Shown: positions 42,676-50,836 of the stretch, piece by piece | Position numbering within the stretch: the stretch's first letter is position 1 | Layout: every line of letters starts with the position of its first letter | From: CAZYVU01 sp964651435 | Lineage (GTDB): Bacteria > Desulfobacterota > Syntrophorhabdia > Syntrophorhabdales > CAYQXL01 | Assembly (NCBI GenBank): GCA_964651435.1 | Contig: CAZYVU010000015.1 | Location: forward strand, 1 to 58,420 | Length of the DNA: 58,420 bases | Reading direction: 5' to 3' | The notes under the pieces: model-generated | Told to the model about the DNA's origin: nothing | Databases searched by the model: none | The model's input: the letters and a program-made list of their open reading frames with translations, nothing else | Made by a program: the position numbers and the translations under genes

Positions 42676-43655
42676 GAAGACGTGGTTTTACGACTGAGGT
42701 CAAGGTCGGCATCGTGGTATTTCTCGGGATACTGCTCGCTTTCTATATGTCCTTTCGGTTAGAGAAATTTGGAGCTTTCGGCGATAAGGGCTATCCCCTC
42801 CACGTAACGCTCGACAATGCCACGGGCCTCGATGCGAAGACCCCTGTCTTTATCGCCGGGGTGCAGGTAGGAAAGGTCTCCAAGATTGCTCTGGAGGGGT
42901 ACCGGGCGGCTGTCACCCTGAGCATCCTGAAAAGCGTAACGTTGCCGGCCGACAGTCAGGTTGCCGTCAAGTCGCAAGGGCTTCTGGGTGATAAGTATAT
43001 TGAGGTTGTTCCGGGTAAGAGCGGACAGTTTCTTGCACAAGGGGACAAGATCCGAAATGTCCTGCAACAGGCCGACATGGCCGAGGTGTTAACAAATATC
43101 GACGAGGCGGCAAAGAACTTCGGCGAAAGCATGGGAGAGCTTAAGCAGGTTCTGGGGCCGTCGGAGCGGGAGAACCTGAAGAAGAGTTTTGAGAACATCC
43201 AAGTGGCCAGCGGCGATTTTCGTCAGTTCCTGTCAAAGAACAAGGACAATATGTCGAACATCGTAACAAACCTTGACAAGATAACGGCGGAAGTGGAGCA
43301 GGGCAAGGGGACATTGGGGATGCTCGTAAAAGATGATAAGCTTTACCTCGATGCGAAGGAGACGGTGGCAGCACTGAAAAGCATTACCGGTGACGTCGAG
43401 CAGGGCAAGGGTACCATCGGGAAGCTGGTAAAGGACGACAGCCTGTATACTGACGCCAAAGACACGCTCCAGAATTTCAAGGAGTTGACTGACGGTATTA
43501 AGAAGGGCGAAGGCACACTGGGCAAGCTGGCCAAGGATGACGGGCTATATGTTGAGGCGGAAAGGGCCATGAAGAAGATTCAGAAGGGCGCCGAAGGCCT
43601 CCAGGAAATGACCCCCATTACTGTTCTTGGGACCCTCGTGGGCATCTTCTTCTGA
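42672..43655 (+). CDS. mlaD: MCE-domain lipid-binding protein MlaD
   Basis: A 327-residue inner-membrane protein. GTG 42672 is chosen because GGAGGTGCAAC precedes it and it overlaps the mlaF stop. Residues 9-31 are a membrane helix (VKVGIVVFLGILLAFYMSF). The MCE domain spans about 40-115 (YPLHVTLDNATGLDAKTPVFIAGVQVGKV, LGDKYIEVVPG). The rest is a long helix with three imperfect 36-residue repeats near residues 205-310 (EQGKGTLGMLVKDDKLY, EQGKGTIGKLVKDDSLY, KKGEGTLGKLAKDDGLY), a feature of deltaproteobacterial MCE proteins, then a hydrophobic tail. The repeats could reach across the periplasm towards the outer membrane. Confidence 0.93.
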   Translation: MRRRGFTTEVKVGIVVFLGILLAFYMSFRLEKFGAFGDKGYPLHVTLDNATGLDAKTPVFIAGVQVGKVSKIALEGYRAAVTLSILKSVTLPADSQVAVKSQGLLGDKYIEVVPGKSGQFLAQGDKIRNVLQQADMAEVLTNIDEAAKNFGESMGELKQVLGPSERENLKKSFENIQVASGDFRQFLSKNKDNMSNIVTNLDKITAEVEQGKGTLGMLVKDDKLYLDAKETVAALKSITGDVEQGKGTIGKLVKDDSLYTDAKDTLQNFKELTDGIKKGEGTLGKLAKDDGLYVEAERAMKKIQKGAEGLQEMTPITVLGTLVGIFF

Positions 43656-43661
43656 CATGCG

Positions 43662-44963
43662 ATGCTGAAGGCCCTGTTCCTGATTCTTTTTGTCCCTTCG
43701 GTGGCCTGGGGTTTCTGGCCCTTGGCCTGGGACCTGGGGGGAGAAAGGAGCTATCTCGGTCCCCTCATGGCCAGCGAAAAAGGGCCCAGCGGCAACAGCT
43801 TCACCATACGGCCGTTGCTTTTCTCATACAGCCCCGAGAACGGCGGGGAATATGACTTTTTTTACCCCCTGGGGAAGAGCACGCCGACGAAATCGTACTT
43901 TTCGCCCCTGTATATGTGGAAGAAATCGGAGGATGCCGAGGACTGGAATGTTATCCTCGCCTTTTGGGGCCATTCGAAGGGCAGGGGCTACGGTGGTCTC
44001 TTCCCCTTTTTTGGCACTATGTATAACCGTTTCGGGCGGGATGAGTTAGGGTTCGCCCTGTGGCCCCTCTATAGCTATACCGTCAGCGAAGGTGCGAGAA
44101 AGGACAACTTCTTCTATCCTGTTTTTACCCTCTATAGCGGGGCCGAGGAAGGGTTTGGTGCCTGGCCTCTCTATGGCCAACGAAGCCGGCCGGGGGTTCG
44201 GAGATCGACATATGCCTTCTGGCCTATCTTTCTCCGGGAGGATAGGAATCTCGACACGGACGACCCCATGAGGACGTTCCAGATCATGCCCCTTTATGCA
44301 CAAAGCGTCTCCAACAGCCGGGCGGGGTACAACGCCCTCTGGCCTTTCTTTAGCTATTTCAGAGACACCGACCGGGAAAGATGGTTTTTCCCCTGGCCCG
44401 TCCTTGCCTATTCCCGCGGGAAGGAGACCAAGGGGTTTCGCTTCTTGCCCTTCATAGATGAAGAAATACGAGGCCAAGACAGAGAACTGAAGATGCTCTG
44501 GCCCCTCTACAGCGAATCGGAGTGGTATGTCGGGGGCCAGCGGTACCTGTACCGCCGGGTCGGCTTTGTAAACCGGCAGGTTGAGGAGCCGGGAAGGTCT
44601 TATGTAAACGTGTGGCCATTCTCGGAGCAAAGAAGGATCAACGGCGAGGAGCGGTACTTTTTTCCTTCCATACTGCCTTTTTTTCGATACGAAGGTTTTG
44701 ACAGGATTATACGGCCCCTTATCACGATTATGGAGAATCGCCGCAGCGAAGAAAGGGAGACGGTCAACTTTCTTTGGGGGTTATCCACCTATGAGCGCAA
44801 TGGCGAAGACAAGAAAATCCGGGTTGCTTTTCTTTTCGAGTGGCAGAAAAAGGGGGAAAAGACGGGCTTTGAGATCCTTTCGGGACTCTACGGGCGCGGC
44901 ACCGACGGATCAACAAAGATATTTTTCATGCCATTCGGAGGTAATCAGGACGGTCCTCAGTGA
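43662..44963 (+). CDS. exported WPL-repeat protein, probable outer-membrane barrel of unknown function
   Basis: A 433-residue protein starting 6 bases after mlaD, with a signal peptide ending SVAWGFW. The mature chain is made of about 18-19 units of roughly 20 residues, each with a motif like (F/W)-x-P-(L/F/W)-(Y/F): for example ALWPLYSYT, GAWPLYGQR, YAFWPIFLR, QIMPLYAQS, ALWPFFSYF, MLWPLYSES, VNVWPFSEQ. Polar and charged stretches lie between. Such spacing and the Trp/Tyr wealth fit beta-hairpins of a membrane barrel with an aromatic belt. I know no named family for it. Its place at the end of the mla operon makes it a candidate outer-membrane partner of the Mla transporter; that is inference. 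Confidence 0.6.
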   Translation: MLKALFLILFVPSVAWGFWPLAWDLGGERSYLGPLMASEKGPSGNSFTIRPLLFSYSPENGGEYDFFYPLGKSTPTKSYFSPLYMWKKSEDAEDWNVILAFWGHSKGRGYGGLFPFFGTMYNRFGRDELGFALWPLYSYTVSEGARKDNFFYPVFTLYSGAEEGFGAWPLYGQRSRPGVRRSTYAFWPIFLREDRNLDTDDPMRTFQIMPLYAQSVSNSRAGYNALWPFFSYFRDTDRERWFFPWPVLAYSRGKETKGFRFLPFIDEEIRGQDRELKMLWPLYSESEWYVGGQRYLYRRVGFVNRQVEEPGRSYVNVWPFSEQRRINGEERYFFPSILPFFRYEGFDRIIRPLITIMENRRSEERETVNFLWGLSTYERNGEDKKIRVAFLFEWQKKGEKTGFEILSGLYGRGTDGSTKIFFMPFGGNQDGPQ

Positions 44964-46213
44964 CCCGTGTCTCTGTCAAGAATGGCGGCGAAGCGGTTCT
45001 TGAAAGCGCTGGGCTTCATCTTGGCAGCCCGGGCCATGCGGGCCAGGCCCTTCCCCTCGAGATCGCCCTTTTCTAACCGGATCATATAGTTGCGGGCAAC
45101 CTCGTAGAGCTCCGAATGAATGGATACCCTACGAACCCTTGCCGTTCCGTCCCTTTCCAGCAAGTCGGCGAAGGGGATGGAGACGATCTTGCCTTCATAG
45201 CGGGCGATCATGGCCCCCGAACCCCCTTTCAGCAGGTGCCGGATGGCGCCGTACCCGAGCGCACGGGAGTACTCGATGTCGAAAGGTATGGGGGGCGATG
45301 CGCGAAGCTCGTAGCCCACGTTTTTGTCGAGGATGGTCACCTTCTGTATGCCCAGGGACTTGATCTCCTTCTGTACAAGCCATTTGAGGGCCCTTCCGAG
45401 CTGGATTTCGGAGAGCCGTATCCTGCCCGTCGAATCATGCTCCAGGTCTTCGCAGGTCTTCAGCTCCTCGGCATTCAGCCTCTCGACGATGCCTTCGGCA
45501 AACACCGCAACGCCGTGATTTTTGCCAAAGCTGAGGCGCTTGACGATGGAGCACGTGAGAATGTCCGTAAGTCTCCCAATAGGAATGATGGTTTCGGGAA
45601 ACTCCTCCGGAATAAGGGTGATCGTGGCTCCGGCCGCTTGTCCGATGCCGAGGGCGAGATGTCCCGAATGCCTTCCCATCGTTGTCACAAAGTACCATCG
45701 TCCCATGGTCCGGGCGTCCTCCATCAGGTTGCTCACGATGTTGACACCCAAGTGGCGGGCTGTTTCATAGCCGAAGGTGGGATGCCCCCCGGGAAGGGGA
45801 ATGTCGTTGTCGATGGTCTTCGGTGCGTGTACCACGTTGATGCGGCCCCGCCCTTCCTGCTGGATCCAGTTGGCCACGAAGAGCGTTCCTTCACCGCCTA
45901 TTGCTACGAGGTGCCGGATGCCGCTCTTCTTCAGCGCCGACATGAGCGTCTTGAAGTTGGCGCGGGCGTGGGCGGGCGTGTCGCGGGACGTACCGAGAAT
46001 AGAACCCCCGGCCCTGTGGATGCGCGAGACGGTATCGATGGTAAGAGGGACAAAGGCGTCTTCGCGCCCCTCGAAGAGGCTCGTAAATCCCCCGATGATG
46101 CCCAGAACCTGCCTGCCGTGGTCGATGGCTTCTATGGCGGCAGCGCTGATGACCCCGTTGATGCCCGGGGCGGGACCACCTCCAACAACTATTCCTATGA
46201 TTTCTTTCGCCAT
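44957..46213 (-). CDS. 6-phosphofructokinase family enzyme
   Basis: A 418-residue PFK-fold kinase. VVGGGPAPGINGVI opens the nucleotide site, GFTSLFEGRED and GGSILGTSRDTP follow, IGGEGTLFVA (about 104) is the GGDGS-like phosphate loop, PKTIDNDIPLPGGHPTFGYETA (about 134) the catalytic base motif with Asp, and MGRHSGHLAL the substrate motif. Donor choice is mixed: Gly at the position that is Asp in PPi-type enzymes, but Lys in PKTIDND as in PPi-type enzymes, and Glu in place of the usual Asp of GGDG. It could use PPi, ATP or another sugar phosphate. It overlaps the end of the WPL-repeat gene by 7 bases, convergent. Confidence 0.8.
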   Translation of the reverse strand: MAKEIIGIVVGGGPAPGINGVISAAAIEAIDHGRQVLGIIGGFTSLFEGREDAFVPLTIDTVSRIHRAGGSILGTSRDTPAHARANFKTLMSALKKSGIRHLVAIGGEGTLFVANWIQQEGRGRINVVHAPKTIDNDIPLPGGHPTFGYETARHLGVNIVSNLMEDARTMGRWYFVTTMGRHSGHLALGIGQAAGATITLIPEEFPETIIPIGRLTDILTCSIVKRLSFGKNHGVAVFAEGIVERLNAEELKTCEDLEHDSTGRIRLSEIQLGRALKWLVQKEIKSLGIQKVTILDKNVGYELRASPPIPFDIEYSRALGYGAIRHLLKGGSGAMIARYEGKIVSIPFADLLERDGTARVRRVSIHSELYEVARNYMIRLEKGDLEGKGLARMARAAKMKPSAFKNRFAAILDRDTGH

Positions 46214-46260
46214 AGGCCACGTATTTTCTCACTACCGGACGTAGCAAGGCAAGAGTTTTG

Positions 46261-46289
46261 TTGAAAAAGAGCGCGATCGACCTTACCAT
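46261..46289 (+). promoter_or_regulatory. possible promoter of the endonuclease IV gene
   Basis: TTGAAA (46261-46266), a 17-base spacer and TACCAT (46284-46289), 30 bases before ATG 46319. Confidence 0.4.
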
Positions 46290-46318
46290 TTTCATGGAAA
46301 GAAGGGGAGGCCGTGGCT

Positions 46319-47152
46319 ATGAAGATAGGTTTTCACCTGCCAATCTCGAAAGGCTTTAAGGCTCTGGCAAAGGAGGCAAAGGGCCTCCGGTGTGAGGCGG
46401 TTCAGGTATTTGTCAAGAACCCTCGATCGTGGAAAGAGAAAGAGTGGCTTGATGAGGAAGTAGATGCTGCCAGGCAGGTGACGTCCCGTCTGCCCGTTTT
46501 TGCTCACCTGTCGTACCTCCCGAACCTGGCAAGGGCTGATGAGGACGAGAGGCACCTTAAGGCCTTGGAGGACGAGGCGATGCTTGCCTGTCAGGTCGGT
46601 GCGCGAGGCCTGGTGGTGCACTGCGGTTCGAGGGGAGACAAGAAAAAGGGCCTTGTTGCCGTTGCGCTTGCCGTGAATCGGGTCTGCGAGGGTTGGCCTC
46701 TCGATATCCTTCTCGAGAACTGTGCCGGGCAGGGGAACGGTGTCGGCAAAAGCCTTGAAGAGCTTGCGACCATCCTCGAAGGCGTGAGTAAAGCTGAACG
46801 GATCTTTCTTTGCCTCGATACGGCCCATCTCTTCGCGGCGGGCTTTGCGATCGGGACGACGGAGGGCTACGAGTCCCTTATGTCGAGGGCGGAACAACTC
46901 TTCGGGATTGACCGTATCGGCCTCTTCCACCTCAATGACTCAAAGGCGGCGCTGGGCAGCAGGGTGGACCGCCATTGGCACATCGGCCATGGGTTAATGG
47001 GCAAAGAAGCCTTTCGGATGATCGTTAATGATAAACGATTTGCCCACCTTTGCGGTATCATGGAAACCCCAAAGATGGGCAAATGGGATAGAGAAAATAT
47101 GAAGACTATGCGGTCGTTACTTTCTCCGCTGGTGTCTCGTTCTCCTTCTTAA
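46319..47152 (+). CDS. nfo: endonuclease IV, AP endonuclease
   Basis: A 277-residue TIM-barrel zinc enzyme that cuts at abasic sites in base-excision repair. ATG 46319 is chosen because GGGGAGG lies 8 bases before it. Marks: KIGFHLPISKGF, the zinc residues in FAHLSYLPNLA (His), GLVVHCGSRGDKKKG (His), ILLENCAGQGNGVG (Glu), FLCLDTAHLFAAGF (Asp, His), LFHLNDSKAALGSRVDRHWHIGHG (His, Asp, His) and GIMETPK (Glu). All three-zinc-site motifs of Nfo are kept. Its last 36 bases overlap a tiny convergent gene. Confidence 0.93.
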   Translation: MKIGFHLPISKGFKALAKEAKGLRCEAVQVFVKNPRSWKEKEWLDEEVDAARQVTSRLPVFAHLSYLPNLARADEDERHLKALEDEAMLACQVGARGLVVHCGSRGDKKKGLVAVALAVNRVCEGWPLDILLENCAGQGNGVGKSLEELATILEGVSKAERIFLCLDTAHLFAAGFAIGTTEGYESLMSRAEQLFGIDRIGLFHLNDSKAALGSRVDRHWHIGHGLMGKEAFRMIVNDKRFAHLCGIMETPKMGKWDRENMKTMRSLLSPLVSRSPS

Positions 47153-47209
47153 CTTTTTGTGTTTATGCTTCCTCATCTTTTTCTTGCGCCACTTCATCAC
47201 GCTTCCCAT
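47117..47209 (-). CDS. AURKAIP1/COX24-domain small basic protein
   Basis: A 30-residue, extremely basic protein: ATG 47209 after GAGGTG, sequence M-G-S-V-M-KWRKKKMRKHKHKKL and then RRRTRHQRRK. This is the AURKAIP1/COX24 (mitochondrial ribosomal mS38-like) motif, known in bacteria as single tiny ribosome-associated proteins with the pattern K-R-KKM-KHK--KL-K-TRHQRRK. It is below usual gene-finding limits. Its 3' end overlaps the endonuclease IV gene end by 36 bases. It probably binds the small ribosomal subunit. Confidence 0.85.
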   Translation of the reverse strand: MGSVMKWRKKKMRKHKHKKLRRRTRHQRRK

Positions 47210-47243
47210 TCAGCACCTCAATATTTTGTAGAGAATCGATCTC

Positions 47244-47390
47244 TTATAGTACCGGCCACGCCAAAACCGTAAAAAGATACCCTTCCTTTGTCTTTTTTGC
47301 AAGAACAATATGATAGGAACCTCCATATTCTTCATCGAATGTGAGAGGATAGGAGGCCCGTTCTCGTCCGGGCAACGGTATCAGCCTCAC
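47244..47390 (-). CDS. possible small protein or gene fragment
   Basis: A 48-residue frame (GTG 47390 to TAA 47244) with protein-like composition: ASYPLTFDEEYGGSYHIVLA and KEGYLFTVLAWPVL. It lies 34 bases upstream of the AURKAIP1-type gene in the same direction. The open frame goes further upstream to about 47435 without a normal start codon. It may be the end of a broken gene. No family is recognised. The rest of 47391-47597 shows nothing I can name. Confidence 0.3.
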   Translation of the reverse strand: MRLIPLPGRERASYPLTFDEEYGGSYHIVLAKKTKEGYLFTVLAWPVL

Positions 47391-47597
47391 CTTTGGCCAT
47401 TGCCGAAGGCGTCGTACAATGCTATAATAAGGAAAAATTTAATATCTAAACCAACCTGGGGTTCCGGCTTAACGCCGAGCTTGGTTCTCAAACACCGGTC
47501 TCACCGACTATACCCCCCCAATCTTGAGGACCGTCAAGAGGCCGGCGGCAAAGACGGAGCCCCTTCTTTTGGGACGCGGCATTTGTCAACGCCCTGT

Positions 47598-47625
47598 TTG
47601 TTCCTTTCGTGAGACGTGGTATAAT
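47598..47625 (+). promoter_or_regulatory. extended -10 sigma70 promoter of the gsp operon
   Basis: TTGTTC (47598-47603), a 16-base spacer and a perfect TATAAT (47620-47625) preceded by TGG (extended -10), 37 bases before GTG 47662. Confidence 0.75.
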
Positions 47626-47661
47626 GGACCTTTGAAATATGCCTTACCGGAAAGGACTGAC

Positions 47662-49188
47662 GTGAGCGAAGCCGGCGTTCCCTATTTGAATCCCGAAGAG
47701 TTTCCCAAGGTCCCCTTTGTCACCGATTCGATCTCGTCCCGCTTTATCAGAGAGAATAAGGTAATCCCCCTTGAACTGAAGAACAACATCCTGAAGGTGC
47801 TCATGGCCGACCCTTCGGATATGGAACTGATTGACACCCTGAGGGTGGCGGTGGGGAGCGAGGTGATTGTCTACAGGGGCGACCCGCGCATGATAGACGA
47901 GCACATATCGAAGTTCTACGGGCAAGAGTCTCAGAACCTGAACAGAATCATCGAGGGCATCGACGAGCAGGGGCTTGAGTTTATCAAAGAGGAAGAGGAG
48001 GATATCGGCCACCTTAAGGACCTCGCTTCCGAAGCGCCGATTATCAAACTTGTGAACCTTCTGATCACCCGGGCCGTAGAGAGTCGGGCAAGCGACATTC
48101 ATATCGAACCCTTCGAAGACGAATTAAAGGTGCGTTACAGGATTGACGGCGTGCTCAACGACATCGAGTCGGCCCCCAAAAAGCTTCAGGCGGCCATCGT
48201 CTCCAGACTCAAGATTATGGCCAAGCTGAACATAGCCGAGCGAAGGCTGCCTCAAGACGGCCGCATACGGCTGCGCGTTGGCGAGCGCGAGATCGACCTG
48301 CGCGTATCGACCATACCGATCATTCACGGTGAGAGCGTCGTTATGAGAATCCTGGACCGGGAAAGCATCATCATTGACCTTGATGCCCTTGGTTTTCCGG
48401 CAAGAACCCTCCACACGTTGGAGCAGCTCATCAAGAAACCCAACGGCATCCTTCTTGTGACCGGACCGACGGGCAGCGGCAAGACGACGACTCTCTATGG
48501 GGCCCTGGACAAGATCAATTCGCCGGACAAGAAGATCATCACCGTCGAGGACCCCGTTGAGTATCAACTGAAGGGCGTGAATCAGATTCAGGTGAAGGCC
48601 CAGATCGGCCTCAACTTTGCCAGCACGCTCCGGCATATCGTGAGGCAGGACCCGGATGTTATTATGATCGGCGAAATCAGAGACCTGGAGACGGCCGAGA
48701 TAGCCATCCAGTCGGCCCTCACGGGACACCTTGTCTTTTCGACGCTCCACACAAACGATGCGCCCAGCGCCATTACCCGTCTCCTTGACATGGGCGTTGA
48801 GGGATTTCTTCTTTCTTCGACCGTCCGCGGCATTCTCGCCCAGCGTTTGGTGCGGGTCATCTGCCCGCATTGTCGGACCGTGGATCCTGCCGGCGACCAT
48901 GCGGAGGAGCTGGAGGCCTTGGGCATAAAAGGGGGCATCGAGCTTTACAAGGGCAGGGGCTGTGAGCATTGCACCTATACCGGTTTCAGGGGGAGAAACG
49001 GGGTTTTCGAGCTCCTCGTTGTAGACGAAGAGGTCAGGAAACTGGTGCTCAGAAGGGCAGACGCAAGTCAACTCAGGGAGGCGGCGAGAAAGAACGGCAT
49101 GAAAACCCTCCTTGAGGACGGCCTCGAAAAGGTGAAGGCCGGCGTCACGACCCTTGGAGAGGTCCTGAGGGTTACCCAGGAGGAATAG
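47662..49188 (+). CDS. gspE: type II secretion ATPase GspE
   Basis: A 508-residue hexameric ATPase that drives pseudopilus assembly from the cytoplasmic side. GTG 47662 follows AAAGGACTGAC and lies behind the promoter at 47598-47625; the longer frame to 47524 would start before that promoter. Marks: N-terminal GspE-N1 domain (VPFVTDSISSRFIRENKVIPLELKN), SEAPIIKLVNLLITRAVESRASDIHIEP, Walker A GPTGSGKTTTLYGAL (about 268-282), Asp box ITVEDPVEY, Walker B IMIGEIRDLETAEIAIQSALTGHLV, His box FSTLHTNDA, and the tetra-Cys zinc motif CPHC...CEHC. PilB and GspE are close; the GspF-H-I-J-K-L-M-C order fixes it as Gsp. Confidence 0.92.
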   Translation: MSEAGVPYLNPEEFPKVPFVTDSISSRFIRENKVIPLELKNNILKVLMADPSDMELIDTLRVAVGSEVIVYRGDPRMIDEHISKFYGQESQNLNRIIEGIDEQGLEFIKEEEEDIGHLKDLASEAPIIKLVNLLITRAVESRASDIHIEPFEDELKVRYRIDGVLNDIESAPKKLQAAIVSRLKIMAKLNIAERRLPQDGRIRLRVGEREIDLRVSTIPIIHGESVVMRILDRESIIIDLDALGFPARTLHTLEQLIKKPNGILLVTGPTGSGKTTTLYGALDKINSPDKKIITVEDPVEYQLKGVNQIQVKAQIGLNFASTLRHIVRQDPDVIMIGEIRDLETAEIAIQSALTGHLVFSTLHTNDAPSAITRLLDMGVEGFLLSSTVRGILAQRLVRVICPHCRTVDPAGDHAEELEALGIKGGIELYKGRGCEHCTYTGFRGRNGVFELLVVDEEVRKLVLRRADASQLREAARKNGMKTLLEDGLEKVKAGVTTLGEVLRVTQEE

Positions 49189-50382
49189 TTGGCGGTTTTT
49201 TCCTATCAGGCTACCACGCTGGAAGGCATTCTTGTGGAGGGTGTTGTTGAAGCCCCGGATGAGCGGCTGGCCATCGAGCGCCTGCGCGACACCGGGGTCA
49301 TACCGCTTAAGGTGACGGCCCCGAAGGCAGGGATTGTAAAACGGTTTGGCGGCCGCCCGTCACGTGCGGGGCTTCTCACATTCACCACCGAGCTGTCGGC
49401 GCTCCTTGCCGCCGGACTGCCCCTGGATAGGGGTCTTAACATCCTTACGGAGATCTCCGAAGGCAAGGAGATGAAGGCCATCGTCCAGTCGATTCTGAAA
49501 TCGATTCGCGAGGGAAGCTCTTTCTCCGACGCGCTACAAAAACACCCAAGGGTTTTTCCCCGGCTCTACGTGAGTATGGTAAGGGCTGGTGAGGCTGGCG
49601 GGGTCCTGGACGTGGTTCTCGACAAGCTCAACGAGTTTTTGGAGTCGGCCAAAGAGCTGAGGGACAGCGTCGTCTCAGCCATGATCTATCCTACCATCCT
49701 TGCCGTTACGGGGGGGATATCGATCATCATACTGCTGACCTTTGTCATTCCCAAGTTTTCCGTCATCTTCGATCAGATGGGAGGATCGTTGCCCCTCCCC
49801 ACCCAGATCGTCCTTGCTATCGGATACGGGTTGCGGTCCTACTGGTGGCTTGCGGCGGCAATAGCGGTAGTGCTCTGGGTCCTTTGGAGCCGGTACATTA
49901 GGACGGCAAAGGGGGCGCTTTTCTGGGATGCAATGAAGCTAAAGCTGCTTGGTGATATCGTGGCCAAGCTTGAGACGGCGAGGTTCTGCAGGACTCTGGG
50001 CACCCTTCTCCGCAGTGGAGTACCTTTTTTGCAGGCCTTGGGCAATGCCAAGGACGTGATCAGCAACAGGGTCATAGCCTCAAGCATCGACGTTGTTGCC
50101 GGTGCCGTCAAGGAAGGGAAGGGGATGGCGGGTCCTCTTGCCGATATGGGGACATTCCCTCCACTGGCCCTGTCGATGATTAAGGTAGGCGAGGAGACGG
50201 GCCAGCTCGACACAATGCTTCTCAAGGTGGCTTCGACATACGAGAAGGGGCTTCGGGATACGGTGAAGCGCTTCATGGGCCTCCTGGAGCCCGTTATGAT
50301 CCTGTCCATGGGTCTTGTCATAGGCTTTATCGTTATATCGATGCTTATTGCCATATTCAGCATTACTGAGCTTCCATTCTGA
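49189..50382 (+). CDS. gspF: type II secretion inner-membrane platform protein GspF
   Basis: A 397-residue polytopic protein around which the pseudopilus turns. It starts at TTG 49189, directly after gspE, with AGGAGGAATAG as ribosome-binding site. Two related GspF domains are seen (about 60-185, FTTELSALLAAGLPLDRGLNIL, YVSMVRAGEAGGVLDVVLDKL; and 265-390, FCRTLGTLLRSGVPFLQALGNA, MIKVGEETGQLDTMLLKVAS), each followed by hydrophobic helices, three in all. This is the GspF/PilC layout. Length is normal. Confidence 0.94.
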   Translation: MAVFSYQATTLEGILVEGVVEAPDERLAIERLRDTGVIPLKVTAPKAGIVKRFGGRPSRAGLLTFTTELSALLAAGLPLDRGLNILTEISEGKEMKAIVQSILKSIREGSSFSDALQKHPRVFPRLYVSMVRAGEAGGVLDVVLDKLNEFLESAKELRDSVVSAMIYPTILAVTGGISIIILLTFVIPKFSVIFDQMGGSLPLPTQIVLAIGYGLRSYWWLAAAIAVVLWVLWSRYIRTAKGALFWDAMKLKLLGDIVAKLETARFCRTLGTLLRSGVPFLQALGNAKDVISNRVIASSIDVVAGAVKEGKGMAGPLADMGTFPPLALSMIKVGEETGQLDTMLLKVASTYEKGLRDTVKRFMGLLEPVMILSMGLVIGFIVISMLIAIFSITELPF

Positions 50383-50395
50383 GCGGTGAAGGGCT

Positions 50396-50836
50396 ATGGC
50401 CGGGGCAAAAGAGAAAGGTTTTACGCTCCTCGAGCTGCTCATCGTCCTTTCGCTCATTGTGCTCATGGTGGGCCTTTCGACGGTCTTCTTCGCCAATGCC
50501 CTGCCATCGGTTCGGCTGTCCTCGACAGGGAGGGAGATATCGGCCACACTGAGGGATGCGCGGCTGAGGGCCCGGCAGAACGGTGAAACACAGAAGGTCA
50601 TCATCGATTTTGACAGGCGTCGCTTCGGCCTCGAGGGCAAGGGCAGCAGGGAAATACCGTCGGGCGTTCTGGCGGCCGTTGTTGATCCCGACGTTGGTGA
50701 GATTTCCAGGGGCACATATCAGTTCGTTTTTACTGATTCGGGGGGCGCGGAGGGGGGTGTCATACACCTTTGGACGCGAAGCAAGAGGCTTCGGATAGAA
50801 ATGGACCCGCTTATCGGTTCGGTGGTGATCAGGTGA
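50396..50836 (+). CDS. gspH: type II secretion minor pseudopilin GspH
   Basis: A 146-residue pseudopilin. The prepilin signal is KEKGFTLLELLIVLSLIVLMVGL: the cut by the prepilin peptidase falls after the Gly before F-T-L-L-E. The C-terminal part (SSTGREISATLRDARLRARQNGE, QFVFTDSGG) is the GspH-type domain. It starts 13 bases after gspF. Prepilin peptidase (GspO) is not in this window, so it must be encoded elsewhere. Confidence 0.85.
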   Translation: MAGAKEKGFTLLELLIVLSLIVLMVGLSTVFFANALPSVRLSSTGREISATLRDARLRARQNGETQKVIIDFDRRRFGLEGKGSREIPSGVLAAVVDPDVGEISRGTYQFVFTDSGGAEGGVIHLWTRSKRLRIEMDPLIGSVVIR

